Origin: JADMJV01 sp964649085
GTDB taxonomy: Bacteria; Vulcanimicrobiota; Xenobia; Xenobiales; JADMJV01
DNA: 64,000 nt
Direction of reading: 5' to 3'
Assembly (NCBI GenBank): GCA_964649085.1
Contig: CAZYPN010000012.1
Location: 62,001-126,000 of the forward strand
Shown: positions 41,273 through 49,424 of the stretch, one piece after another
How the letters are laid out: the number at the start of each line of letters is the position of its first letter
Numbering within the stretch: the stretch's first letter is position 1
Translations under genes and position numbers: made by a program
Notes under the pieces: generated by a model
Told to the model about the DNA's origin: nothing
The model's input: the letters and a program-made list of their open reading frames with translations, nothing else
Databases searched by the model: none

Positions 41273-42631
41273 CTATACCGGTTGCAGAACCTTCTGCAAG
41301 GCGGCATAACCACCGCGCACATCGCGGGGCGACTTGCCGGCGCGCTCGGCCAGACTGGAGGCGATCAGCGAACGCAGCCCGCTGCCGCAGTAGAAGGTGG
41401 GTTGGTCGGGCAGCTGGTCGAGCTGCTCGGGCAGGTTGCCGAGGAAGCGATGCTCGGCTCCTGGCATGTGGCCTGCATCCCATTCCTTCTGAGAGCGCAC
41501 ATCGATCCATACACCGTTCGCAGAAGCACAGTCGGTAGCCTCGAGTCGTTGACTTGGTTGTGCCAGTGCCAGCACGTCCTCGGGAGTAAAGTAGCCCTCG
41601 ACTCGGTCCAGACCGATCGACTGCAAGGCCTTGAGAAAGTAGCCTGGCCGGTCGCTGATCAGGTAGATCGGTTGGTCGTAGGGAAGAAACCACCCGGCCC
41701 AGTTCACAAAGGCATTTCCGCTCGGCAGAAAGAGACTTCCCAAAGCGTGGCCCAGGCTATAGGCTTCCTCTCCTCGGGTATCCACCACCCACTGTTTCGC
41801 CTCGAGCAGTTCGACCAGCTGGCTCGACTTGAGACGGGGCAGTTTGATCGAACCCAGCAGGGGAGGCCCAACCTTGTTGAGGTGCTTCATCTGAGCGAAA
41901 TAGCGGGGGGGTTCGGGCTGACCCTCAAGGATGGCATCGACGAAAGCTTCCTCGGATTCGATTTTCAGGGCCCAGTTGCTGGTGCGCTCGTAGGCCAATA
42001 CCGACTGGGCCACAGCTCCCAGGGCCTTGCCACAGGCCGAACCCGAACCGTGCGCCGGCCAGATCTGCAGATGGCCCGGCAGCGCCTTGAGTTGCTGCAG
42101 GCTGCGGAACAGGGTGGCGGCACCGGCTCTCATCGTGTCGCGGTAACCCGCTGCTCGCTCCAGCAGATCGGGACGCCCCACATCGCCCACGAAGAGAAAG
42201 TCGCCGCTGAACAACCCCACGGGCTCCGGCGAGGCTGGCCCGTCGGTCAGCAAGAATGACAGATGTTCGGGAGTATGACCCGGGGTGTGCAGCACCTCCA
42301 GCACCAGATTGCCGATGCGAATTTGGTCCGCGTGCTTGAGCAACCGGTCTTGGGGCCGCACGAAGGCATATTTCCATTCGGCAGGACCTTCGTCCGAGAG
42401 CAACATGATGGCGCCCCTCTCCTCGGCCAGTTGTCGGGTTCCCGAAAGGTAGTCGGCGTGGATGTGGGTTTCCGTAACGGCTACAATCGAAAGCCCGTGG
42501 GCTGCAGCTTTCTCAAGGTAAGGGCGCACGTCTCGGGCGGGGTCGATGACGATCGCCTCTCCGCTGGCCTGACAGCCCACCAGATAGCTGGCCTGGGCCA
42601 GTCGTTCATCGTAAAAACGTTCTAAGAGCAT
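41273..42631 (-). CDS. Persulfide dioxygenase-like MBL protein fused to two rhodanese domains
   Basis: 452 residues from ATG 42631 (GGAGG six to seven bases before). The metallo-beta-lactamase domain has ETHIHADYLSG, HTPGHTPEHLSFL and FSGDFLFVGDVGRPD, as in ETHE1-type iron dioxygenases that oxidise glutathione or similar persulfide to sulfite. The first rhodanese-like domain (VVDTRGEEAYSLGHA ... IYLISD) lacks the active-site Cys. The second (WIDVRSQKEWDAGHMPGA ... FYCGSGLRS) has it. This MBL-rhodanese layout is known from CstB-like proteins. It overlaps the upstream rhodanese gene by 10 nt. Confidence 0.92.
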   Translation of the reverse strand: MLLERFYDERLAQASYLVGCQASGEAIVIDPARDVRPYLEKAAAHGLSIVAVTETHIHADYLSGTRQLAEERGAIMLLSDEGPAEWKYAFVRPQDRLLKHADQIRIGNLVLEVLHTPGHTPEHLSFLLTDGPASPEPVGLFSGDFLFVGDVGRPDLLERAAGYRDTMRAGAATLFRSLQQLKALPGHLQIWPAHGSGSACGKALGAVAQSVLAYERTSNWALKIESEEAFVDAILEGQPEPPRYFAQMKHLNKVGPPLLGSIKLPRLKSSQLVELLEAKQWVVDTRGEEAYSLGHALGSLFLPSGNAFVNWAGWFLPYDQPIYLISDRPGYFLKALQSIGLDRVEGYFTPEDVLALAQPSQRLEATDCASANGVWIDVRSQKEWDAGHMPGAEHRFLGNLPEQLDQLPDQPTFYCGSGLRSLIASSLAERAGKSPRDVRGGYAALQKVLQPV

Positions 42632-43143
42632 GAAGAACCTCCGCATTTTTGATTGTAGGGCAGTCGGGCCAGCAACAAGGCCATGGCGCACGAATCGGTA
42701 ATGCCCGCGATGGCCAGTCCAGTGCCCATCAACCCGGAGACGATGGCGAAGCGCGGGTCAACGAACAGGGCCAGCAGGCTGAACAGAGCGATCAGCGAGC
42801 CTGCCAGAATGCGCACCTGGCGCTCGAGCGAGATGGCCCCCTGGCCCTTTTTGAGGGGCAGTTGCTGAGCACGCCAGGCGTTCAGGCCGCCTTCCAGTAC
42901 TTCGAAACTCCCCTCGGGAAGCTGCTCGAGAAGATGTTGGCAGGCCTGATTGGCCCGAGCTCCCGACCGGCAGACCACCACCAGGGGACTGGAGGAATGT
43001 CTCAGATCTTCGAGTCGCCGAGGGATCTGGTCCAGGGGAATGTTCTCCGAGCCCTCGATGTGTTCGGCAGCATATTCGCCGGGCGTTCGCACATCTACCC
43101 AGCGATAGCCTTCTCGTCGTTCCCATAGCTGCTTTGCTTGCAT
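42622..43143 (-). CDS. Rhodanese fused to YgaP-type DUF2892 membrane domain
   Basis: 173 residues from ATG 43143 with AGGAGGAATCA immediately upstream. N-terminal rhodanese domain: WVDVRTPGEYAAEHIEGS and active Cys58 in VVVCRSGARA. The C-terminal ~55 residues contain two membrane helices (ILAGSLIALFSLLALFV and GLMGTGLAIAGITDSCAMALLL) with the inner-membrane DUF2892 pattern, ending KCGGSSCS. It moves sulfane sulfur at the inner membrane. First gene of the operon that continues with the dioxygenase and the ArsR repressor. Confidence 0.92.
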   Translation of the reverse strand: MQAKQLWERREGYRWVDVRTPGEYAAEHIEGSENIPLDQIPRRLEDLRHSSSPLVVVCRSGARANQACQHLLEQLPEGSFEVLEGGLNAWRAQQLPLKKGQGAISLERQVRILAGSLIALFSLLALFVDPRFAIVSGLMGTGLAIAGITDSCAMALLLARLPYNQKCGGSSCS

Positions 43144-43177
43144 TGATTCCTCCTGAGGCTGCATCCAACCGATATGG

Positions 43178-43209
43178 TTTACAATATAAAAATATTAGCA
43201 TATAGTCAA
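43178..43209. promoter_or_regulatory. Two superimposed divergent promoters with shared ArsR-type operator
   Basis: Plus: TTTACA (43178-43183), 17 bp, TATAGT (43201-43206), then six bases to GTG 43213. Minus: TTGACT (43209-43204), 17 bp, TATTGT (43186-43181), giving a ~30-nt leader to the rhodanese gene. The shared spacer holds AATAT-AAAA-ATATT (43183-43196). A single repressor dimer would shut both directions. Confidence 0.8.
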
Positions 43210-43212
43210 GTG

Positions 43213-43956
43213 GTGTTTGCGATACTCTTCTTAGCAACTTTGGTAGGCATCTCCCTTGGATTGCTCGGTGCAGGCGGGTCGGTGCTGGCCTTGCCGATTC
43301 TTCGCTACGCCGCCCACCTGCCCACTGCGGTGGCGGTTCCTATGTCTCTGGCCACGGTGGGGGCTGTCAGCCTGGTCGGGGTGCTCAGCGCCGGCCTGCA
43401 GGGACGCGTGCGCTGGAAGGAAGGCCTGACCTTTGCCCTGATTGGTAGCCTGGGCACCCTGGTCGGCGTGGGCCTCGCCGGGCTGCTGGCCGAGTGGTTG
43501 CAAATGCTGGCTTTCCTGCTGGTGGTGTTGGTCACAGCCCTCCGAATGTTGCGCCCGCCCCGTGGGGGAGAGCCCGCCGCAGAAGGCCCCTCCTTCGGTT
43601 GGGCTGGTCTGCTGCTTCGGGCACTCTCCGTCGGCATGCTCACGGGCGTTGTGGGGGTGGGCGGGGGCTTCCTCATCGTGCCGGCGCTGGTACTGCTCTT
43701 CGGTTTCTCGATCCGAGAGGCGACCGCCACCTCTTTGCTGGTCATCGCTTTCAATAGTGGTGTAGGATTGGCAGCCTACAGTCGGGTGGTCGAACTGGAT
43801 TGGGGGCTGGGTGTACGCTTTACGGCAGCGGCTCTGGTCGGTCTGTTTTCGGGGCAGGCCCTGGCTCGCAAGCTGCCAGCGGCGGGTCTGCAGAGGCTCT
43901 TTGGACTTCTGCTGCTGGCTGTGGGAGCGATGATTGTGGTGCAGGAGTTCCTCTAG
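43213..43956 (+). CDS. TauE/SafE-family sulfite/anion exporter
   Basis: About 247 residues from GTG 43213 (GTG 43210 or ATG 43174 are possible, but 43174 lies inside the promoter). Seven to eight membrane helices; the two family repeats are seen as GISLGLLGAGGSVLALPILR and GMLTGVVGVGGGFLIVPALV, each with the conserved G-x-G-G. It probably exports sulfite or thiosulfate made by the divergent persulfide operon. Predicted leaderless. Its stop shares CTAG with the antiporter gene. Confidence 0.9.
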   Translation: MFAILFLATLVGISLGLLGAGGSVLALPILRYAAHLPTAVAVPMSLATVGAVSLVGVLSAGLQGRVRWKEGLTFALIGSLGTLVGVGLAGLLAEWLQMLAFLLVVLVTALRMLRPPRGGEPAAEGPSFGWAGLLLRALSVGMLTGVVGVGGGFLIVPALVLLFGFSIREATATSLLVIAFNSGVGLAAYSRVVELDWGLGVRFTAAALVGLFSGQALARKLPAAGLQRLFGLLLLAVGAMIVVQEFL

Positions 43957-46088
43957 CCGGAGCTCAGCACCACGGCCGCGCAAGGAGCGCTGCGAAGGAC
44001 GTTCTCGGCGCGGTGCCCCAGGAAGGCACGTCCACCCACGGGACGATAGCCCGTGCCCATGAAGATCAGATCGAAATCGGCGGCCGTCGCCAGTATGGCC
44101 TGACTGGCCGAGTCGTTCTCGACCACTCGAGTTTCCACCTGAGCCCCGAGGCTGCGTGCCACGTCGGCGTGATGGTCCAGAATGCGGTGGGCGAACTGCT
44201 GCGAGAGTTCATGGGCGTGAGGACCATGATCGTCATCGAGGCAAGGAATGATGTGCAGCAGGGTAATGGTCGCCTGAAGGCTACGACTCAGCACCGAGGC
44301 TACCTCGGTGGCCCGCAGGCTGTATTCGGTGCCAACCACCGGAATGAGCAACCGATGGATCACGACCTCTCCCTGGCTGGGATTGAAATTGGGATGGGCT
44401 CGCACCACCATGGTGGCACAGCTGGCTTCACTGAGAATGCGGTCGATCAAGGGATTCTGTCGTTGGCTGGGGCCGGTCTTGGTGGCACCGATGACCACCA
44501 GATCGTAATCCCCCTCTTCCGATTCCTGGAGAATGGCCTGGGCCACGTCTTTGGCCGCACGGGACTTGATACTTGGGGTCGGGCCGCGACTCAGGCGCAG
44601 CTGGTTGTGCAGGGCCTCCACAGATTGAGGAGCGGGAGCTTCGCCTCCCGGTTGGGTAAACAGGGCCGTGATTTCTACGGGGTGGTGATGGCTCAGGTGG
44701 CCCAGCAAGTGAGCCGCCACCGATGCGTTGTCGCCCCCTCGTGAAGGTAGCAACACCTTGCGCAACGAGTGCAGGAAGCTTTCGTTGGGAACCGCTTCTT
44801 GTTTCAGGCGACGCTGCTCCTCCGGGGTGATCTCGACATGGGCCAGGCAGTAGCGCAGCAGCGGCGGAGCTACCAGGCTGGTGATGATCGCCATGGCGAT
44901 CATTACCGAGTAGACGTCCTGGCTCAGAATTCCCAGCCCGAGGCCGATACGGGCCACGATGACGCCCATAGCACCGCGCGGCGCCATGCCGGCCCCAAGA
45001 GTGAGCCGCTGCCAGTGGCTCAATCCCCCGGCCCAACCACCCAGGTAGCAGCCGACGGTCTTTCCCAGGCCGGCCACCAGCAGTACGGCCAGGGTGAGCG
45101 TCAGCAAGCGAGGGGTGCAAAGGGCTGGCAGATTGACTTTCAACCCCGCCGAAGCAAAAAACAGCGGAGCGAAGAAACTCGATGTAAAGCTTTCCAGGGT
45201 GTGGGCTACCTGATTTTTCAGGCGCGAGGACTGGCCCACCAAAATCCCGGCCAGGAAAGCGCCGAGCATCGACTCCAAACCCAGACCGTGGGTGAGAATG
45301 GCAAAGGCCAGCGCCAGAAAGATGATTCCGGTGAGCTGGGGCGATTCCCCGGGCATCCAGCGTTCCAGCAGCGCCAGAAAACGATGCACCAGGATACGAC
45401 CCCAGCCGAGTCCCAGGCCCATCACCAGAGCCGATACCCCCAGGCTGTAGGCGACCTGTGGAGGCGTAACGCTGCCGGTGGCGGCCAGGCCCGCTGCCAC
45501 GCCCAGCAAAATCCAGCCGACGGCATCGTCGATCATGGCCGTGGCCAGATTGATCTGGCCAATGTCCCGACGTATGGCTTTCAGGTCCATCAGCACCTTG
45601 GCAATGACGGGAATGGCCGAGATACTGAGGTTTACCGCCATAAACAGACAGAACACCGTGCGCTGTTCCGGTCGCACCAGGAACGAATCGGGGGTGAGAA
45701 GCCCCAGCCCCAGACCCAGGGGGAAGGTGACCAGCAGACCACCCGCGGATCCGAGCGCTGCCGTTTTGACTTTTCTGCCGATCAGTTCGAGGTCGATCTC
45801 CAGGCCAGTAACGATTAGCAGCAAGAGTACGCCGATCAGGGAAAAGGCTGAAAGCAGGTCTTCCAATTGCTGATCGGCCGGAAACACGGCCAGATGAGCC
45901 TGTGGGGCCAGCAGTCCAAAGACGGAAGGCCCCAACAGCAGCCCTGCGATCAATTCACCCAGCACCGCCGGCTGGTCCAGGCGACGCACTGCTTCCCCGA
46001 GCAGGCGGGCAACCCCCAGCAACAGCGCCAGCTGGGAGAGAAACAGCAGGGTGATCTCGTGATTGAGAGGCTGGGCGGCAATAATCAT
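43953..46088 (-). CDS. CPA2-type cation/proton antiporter with two C-terminal USP domains
   Basis: 711 residues. The first ~400 have about 12 membrane helices with family motifs: QPAVLGELIAGLLLGPSVFG, LSISAIPVIAKVLMDL, MIDDAVGWILLG (the ion-binding DD), MLGAFLAGILVGQ and APRGAMGVIVARIGLG. Two universal stress protein domains follow: the first from VLLPSRGGDNASVAAHLLG to TMVVRAHP, the second from RLLIPVVGTEYSLRATEVAS to AAVVLSSG. The second retains a nucleotide loop (GTGYRPVGGRAFLGHRAENVL). It may link Na+/K+ transport to nucleotide level. Confidence 0.92.
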   Translation of the reverse strand: MIIAAQPLNHEITLLFLSQLALLLGVARLLGEAVRRLDQPAVLGELIAGLLLGPSVFGLLAPQAHLAVFPADQQLEDLLSAFSLIGVLLLLIVTGLEIDLELIGRKVKTAALGSAGGLLVTFPLGLGLGLLTPDSFLVRPEQRTVFCLFMAVNLSISAIPVIAKVLMDLKAIRRDIGQINLATAMIDDAVGWILLGVAAGLAATGSVTPPQVAYSLGVSALVMGLGLGWGRILVHRFLALLERWMPGESPQLTGIIFLALAFAILTHGLGLESMLGAFLAGILVGQSSRLKNQVAHTLESFTSSFFAPLFFASAGLKVNLPALCTPRLLTLTLAVLLVAGLGKTVGCYLGGWAGGLSHWQRLTLGAGMAPRGAMGVIVARIGLGLGILSQDVYSVMIAMAIITSLVAPPLLRYCLAHVEITPEEQRRLKQEAVPNESFLHSLRKVLLPSRGGDNASVAAHLLGHLSHHHPVEITALFTQPGGEAPAPQSVEALHNQLRLSRGPTPSIKSRAAKDVAQAILQESEEGDYDLVVIGATKTGPSQRQNPLIDRILSEASCATMVVRAHPNFNPSQGEVVIHRLLIPVVGTEYSLRATEVASVLSRSLQATITLLHIIPCLDDDHGPHAHELSQQFAHRILDHHADVARSLGAQVETRVVENDSASQAILATAADFDLIFMGTGYRPVGGRAFLGHRAENVLRSAPCAAVVLSSG

Positions 46089-46164
46089 TCAGATTCGCCT
46101 TCTGAACGGGCTGCATCCGAACCTCCCGGGAGGGGTCGACGCTCCTCAAAGCGAACAGCGGTCG

Positions 46165-48462
46165 GTGAACAAAAGTAAGCCTGTACAGAAGGCCAGTCCG
46201 GGTGTGTCCGACCTGATGGGTTCGCTTTTGTTGCTTCTGATCGGCATTCCGCTAAATTTGGGTATTGCTCTGGCCTCGGGAATGTCAGCCACCGCCGGTC
46301 TTGTCTCTGGCGTGATCGGCGGCGTCGTGGTGGGGTTGCTGGCTGGTTGCCCCCTGATGGTTACGGGGCCGGCTACGGGTCTGATCGCCGTGGTCTGGCA
46401 GATTACCGATAAGCACGGAATGGCCGGGATGGGTCCCATCCTGTTGATGGCCGGCTTGCTTCAGATTCTGATCGGCCGTCTCAATATGGGGCCCTGGTTT
46501 CGGGCCGTAGCACCGGCCGTCATCCAGGGCATGCTGGCGGGCATCGGAGTATTGATTTTTGCCAGCCAGTTCCACGTAATGCTTGAACTCAAGCCCTACA
46601 AAGTAGGCATTCTGAATATCCTGACGATGCCCAAGGTCGTCTATTCCGCGTTGACCACCGGCTCTCAATCCAGCCATCTGGCTGCCATCCTGGGAGCGGT
46701 CACCATTTTTGTGACGGGCATCTGGGGTCGTTTGCCTGGCAAGGCCCGCTTGATTCCGGGTTCGCTGGTGGGCATTGCGGTCTCTGTGGCCATCGCCAGC
46801 GTGGGTCGATTCCCGGTGTCGTATGTGCAGATCCCGGAAAATCTCGGCACCGATCTACAGTTGTTTCGACCGGAGATGCTCAAGACCTATTTGCAAGCCT
46901 CGGCCTGGGGCAGCATTCTGGCCCTGACATTGATTGCTACGGCCCAAACTTTGCTCACGGCCACGGCGGTCGATCGTCTTCACGGCGGTGAGCAGACCAA
47001 TTACAACCAGGAGACCATTGCCCAAGGAGCGGGCAATGCCATCGCCGGTCTGTTGGGCGTATTGCCGGTGTGCGGGGTCATCGTGCGCAGTGCCTCCAAC
47101 CTGGGGGCCGGAGCGCGCACCCGCTGGTCCACGGTGCTCCACGGCGTCTGGCTGGGCATTTTCGCATTTCTTTTCGCCGACACGATGAGAATCTTGCCGA
47201 TTTCCAGCCTGGCTGGCGCCCTGGTCTATACCGGTTACCGGCTCGTCGATGTGAAGGCGGTCAAAGAGCTTTCCAAGTATTCTCGCGGCGAGGTTGCCAA
47301 CTACTGGGTCACGTTGCTGGCCATCGTGTTTACCGATGTTCTAACCGGTATCCTGGTTGGCTTCACGGTGTCGGCGGCCCGTTTGATCTACGTTTTGACC
47401 CACTGCAGCACCCACTATCGGGAGGATGATGGAACCGGTGCCTCGGTCGTCGAAATTAAAGGCAGCGCCACCTTCTTCACTTTGCCCGCACTGGCCCGGT
47501 CGTTGCGGAAAGTGCCCCCCAAGCGTGAGGTGCACATCTTTGTTCGCGGTCTCAACTATATCGATCACGCCTGTCTCGAGCACCTGATGACCTGGGAAGA
47601 ACGCTATATTCGGCAAGGTGGACAGGTCTATGTCGAGTGGGATCATCTGATCGGCCGATTCAACCGTCCCATGACGCGCGATCTCGCTGAAAAGGGAGCC
47701 GTGCAGGGGGCGCTTACCGAGGCCAGCAGCGACCGTTCGAGCGACGCCTATGACGACCTGATTTCGCGGGCCATTATCGTCGATCTCGAAGAGGTCTTGA
47801 GCTACTCGGCCCTGTTAGAGAGTGTTGCCAGGGCCCTGGATGACCGGTTGCCCTCCTCGGGGCGCCGCAACTTGACCCGCGCCCTGATGCACGAATTCGC
47901 TGAGGGCGGTCCCAAGGTGGTCAATTACGGGGCCTTGCCCAATCAGTTGTTGTTCGGTCTGAACAGCAACGAACTGGTGGTGGTGCGGGCTGCCCAGGGC
48001 GTTCGCCTGGAGCCGGTGGGGGAGGTTGAGGGAAGCCCCGTGTGCTGGCTGTTCCTGTTCAGCCCTGGCGGCGAAGCCGGTCGGCATTTTCGCCTGCTGG
48101 CGGCGCTGGCTTCAAGAATTGAGGAAACCCAGGTCGATGAGTGGCTTGCCCTCGACGGCGAGGTCGCCCTTCGCGAGTTCTTTTCGCGCCACCAGCGTTT
48201 CGTCACCGTTCAAGTCACCGCCAGTGGACCCACCGGCGAGTTTGTCGACCGCACCGTGGCCCAGATCGCGGCGGCGCTACCTTCGAGCAGCCTGATCGCC
48301 TGGGTCGATCGCGAAGGTCGGGGTATCGTGCCCAAGGGGCAAACGGTGGTCAAGGCTGGCGACCGCATTACCATTCTGGGCAATCACGAGGACATCGAGG
48401 AGTTGGCCAGGGCCTACGGGCGTGTCTCCGAAGCCGTGGAGTCCAGGAAAGAGTCGCCATAA
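46165..48462 (+). CDS. SulP transporter fused to STAS, PTS EIIA-like and TrkA_C-like domains
   Basis: 765 residues from GTG 46165 (weak SD; the frame extends upstream into the divergent antiporter). Residues ~10-410: SulP/SLC26 membrane domain (GIPLNLGIALASGMSATAGL, GPATGLIAVVWQI, LLGVLPVCGVIVRSASNLGAG). ~420-520: STAS. ~535-685: a PTS EIIA (fructose type) fold, FLFSPGGEAGRHFRLLAALAS, without the phospho-His normally in IPHAR (here ALPNQLLFG). ~685-750: TrkA_C-like domain (GIVPKGQTVVKAGDRITILG). It likely carries bicarbonate or sulfate, with ligand control through the soluble part. Confidence 0.85.
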   Translation: MNKSKPVQKASPGVSDLMGSLLLLLIGIPLNLGIALASGMSATAGLVSGVIGGVVVGLLAGCPLMVTGPATGLIAVVWQITDKHGMAGMGPILLMAGLLQILIGRLNMGPWFRAVAPAVIQGMLAGIGVLIFASQFHVMLELKPYKVGILNILTMPKVVYSALTTGSQSSHLAAILGAVTIFVTGIWGRLPGKARLIPGSLVGIAVSVAIASVGRFPVSYVQIPENLGTDLQLFRPEMLKTYLQASAWGSILALTLIATAQTLLTATAVDRLHGGEQTNYNQETIAQGAGNAIAGLLGVLPVCGVIVRSASNLGAGARTRWSTVLHGVWLGIFAFLFADTMRILPISSLAGALVYTGYRLVDVKAVKELSKYSRGEVANYWVTLLAIVFTDVLTGILVGFTVSAARLIYVLTHCSTHYREDDGTGASVVEIKGSATFFTLPALARSLRKVPPKREVHIFVRGLNYIDHACLEHLMTWEERYIRQGGQVYVEWDHLIGRFNRPMTRDLAEKGAVQGALTEASSDRSSDAYDDLISRAIIVDLEEVLSYSALLESVARALDDRLPSSGRRNLTRALMHEFAEGGPKVVNYGALPNQLLFGLNSNELVVVRAAQGVRLEPVGEVEGSPVCWLFLFSPGGEAGRHFRLLAALASRIEETQVDEWLALDGEVALREFFSRHQRFVTVQVTASGPTGEFVDRTVAQIAAALPSSSLIAWVDREGRGIVPKGQTVVKAGDRITILGNHEDIEELARAYGRVSEAVESRKESP

Positions 48463-48481
48463 GACCGTCGAAGAGGTGGCC

Positions 48482-48973
48482 ATGCAATGTCCCGCCTGCC
48501 GTAAGCCCAGCCTGCAAGCCCGCCGCGACAAGCAGAGCTTTCTCGAGGTCGATACCTGCCTGGAGTGTCAGGGAATCTGGTTTGATGTGGGTGAGCTTCG
48601 CGAGCTCTATCACAGCAGCGATCTTCGTCAGCAGCTGCTCCCCGACGCCAGGCGCGAACGCCCCCAGTTGACCTACCAACTTTCCAGCAACACTCGGGGC
48701 TGCCCGCGTTGCCACAAGCATATGGACGGTCATCACATCGGGGATGTGGTGGTGGACATTTGCTCGAGTTGCCAGGGGATGTGGCTCGACCATGGCGAGC
48801 TCTTCCGCCTGACACAGATGTACAAGAATGAGGGATTCGCCCAGGATTGCCAGGTTACCGAGGAGATACGAGAGGGCCTGAAAACCAGAAGCGGGCCGGT
48901 AAGCTTGTTGCAGGAGAGTCTGCTGATGCTGTACGGGCTGCTCCGCTCCTTTCTCGGCCAACCCTTACGATGA
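48482..48973 (+). CDS. Protein with two TFIIB-type zinc ribbons
   Basis: 163 residues from ATG 48482 (SD GAGGTGG, very close). Two copies of the zf-TFIIB pattern C-P-x-C ... C-x2-C-x-G-x-W-x-D-x-G-E-L: CPACRKPS / CLECQGIWFDVGEL, and CPRCHKHM / CSSCQGMWLDHGEL. A helical C-terminus with a short hydrophobic run (LQESLLMLYGLLRSF) follows. Usually a small protein- or nucleic-acid-binding factor. It begins 19 nt after the SulP gene. Confidence 0.88.
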   Translation: MQCPACRKPSLQARRDKQSFLEVDTCLECQGIWFDVGELRELYHSSDLRQQLLPDARRERPQLTYQLSSNTRGCPRCHKHMDGHHIGDVVVDICSSCQGMWLDHGELFRLTQMYKNEGFAQDCQVTEEIREGLKTRSGPVSLLQESLLMLYGLLRSFLGQPLR

Positions 48974-49335
48974 GGTGTTGGGGGCTGTGGCTGCTGTTGG
49001 TCGGGTTGGCCGCGGCTCAACAGATGAAGGGCACACTGGAGGTGGTAATGCAGGAGCGAGGCGCCTGCACAAAATCGCTCAACTGCTGGAGTGGGATCTG
49101 TGGACATCACCCCGGCGTGCTCTTGCAGACTCGCGAGGGTGCGGTTCGTTTGTGGCCGGGTCCAGGTCGGACGCTGGCCTCTTTGGGCCGTTTTCACGGG
49201 CGCTCGGTCGTAGTCCAGTTGCGACCGAAGCCTCGCCTGGTCGGCGACCCGAACTTGCAACAACCGTCCCACCAGGAGCGTCCCTTGGAATACGAGATCC
49301 TACAGATTCGGGTCGCCAATCAGAGTAAAATCTAG
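48970..49335 (+). CDS. Small secreted protein of unknown function
   Basis: 121 residues; ATG overlaps the previous stop (ATGA). Signal peptide MRCWGLWLLLVGLAAAQQ. The mature part is a compact beta-rich domain with three Cys (ERGACTKSLNCWSGICGHHP), LLQTREGAVRLWPGPG and VVVQLRPKPRLVGDP. Probably periplasmic. The stop shares CTAG with the convergent 30-residue peptide gene. No family recognised. Confidence 0.75.
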   Translation: MRCWGLWLLLVGLAAAQQMKGTLEVVMQERGACTKSLNCWSGICGHHPGVLLQTREGAVRLWPGPGRTLASLGRFHGRSVVVQLRPKPRLVGDPNLQQPSHQERPLEYEILQIRVANQSKI

Positions 49336-49424
49336 CGTTCGCTGGTGTCGCCGGCGTAGGCCGACTCGCGAGCCAGTTCCTCTTCGGCGACGACCTTTTC
49401 CACGCGTGGAGCAACGTATTTCAT
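49332..49424 (-). CDS. 30-residue peptide translationally coupled to the 855-residue protein
   Basis: A short gene with a superb SD (AAGGAGGTGCAGT then ATG) inside the end of the upstream gene; the ATG overlaps its stop (ATGA). The peptide is MKYVAPRVEKVVAEEELARE then SAYAGDTSER: a beta-prone start, an acidic amphipathic middle and a polar tail, with no Cys. The start resembles leader regions of some ribosomally made peptides (M-K-x-Y-x-x-P-x-V), but no maturation enzyme is in the window. It could also be a small regulatory subunit. Confidence 0.6.
   Translation of the reverse strand: MKYVAPRVEKVVAEEELARESAYAGDTSER

Noticed and set aside
43174..43212. ATG 43174 as the start of the TauE/SafE gene
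   Set aside because: It lies upstream of the -35 box of the gene's own predicted promoter; GTG 43213 fits the transporter N-terminus better.
49332..49424. Firm RiPP precursor call
   Set aside because: No radical SAM, YcaO, lanthipeptide or lasso enzymes are in the window and the peptide has no Cys; kept only as a coupled small peptide.
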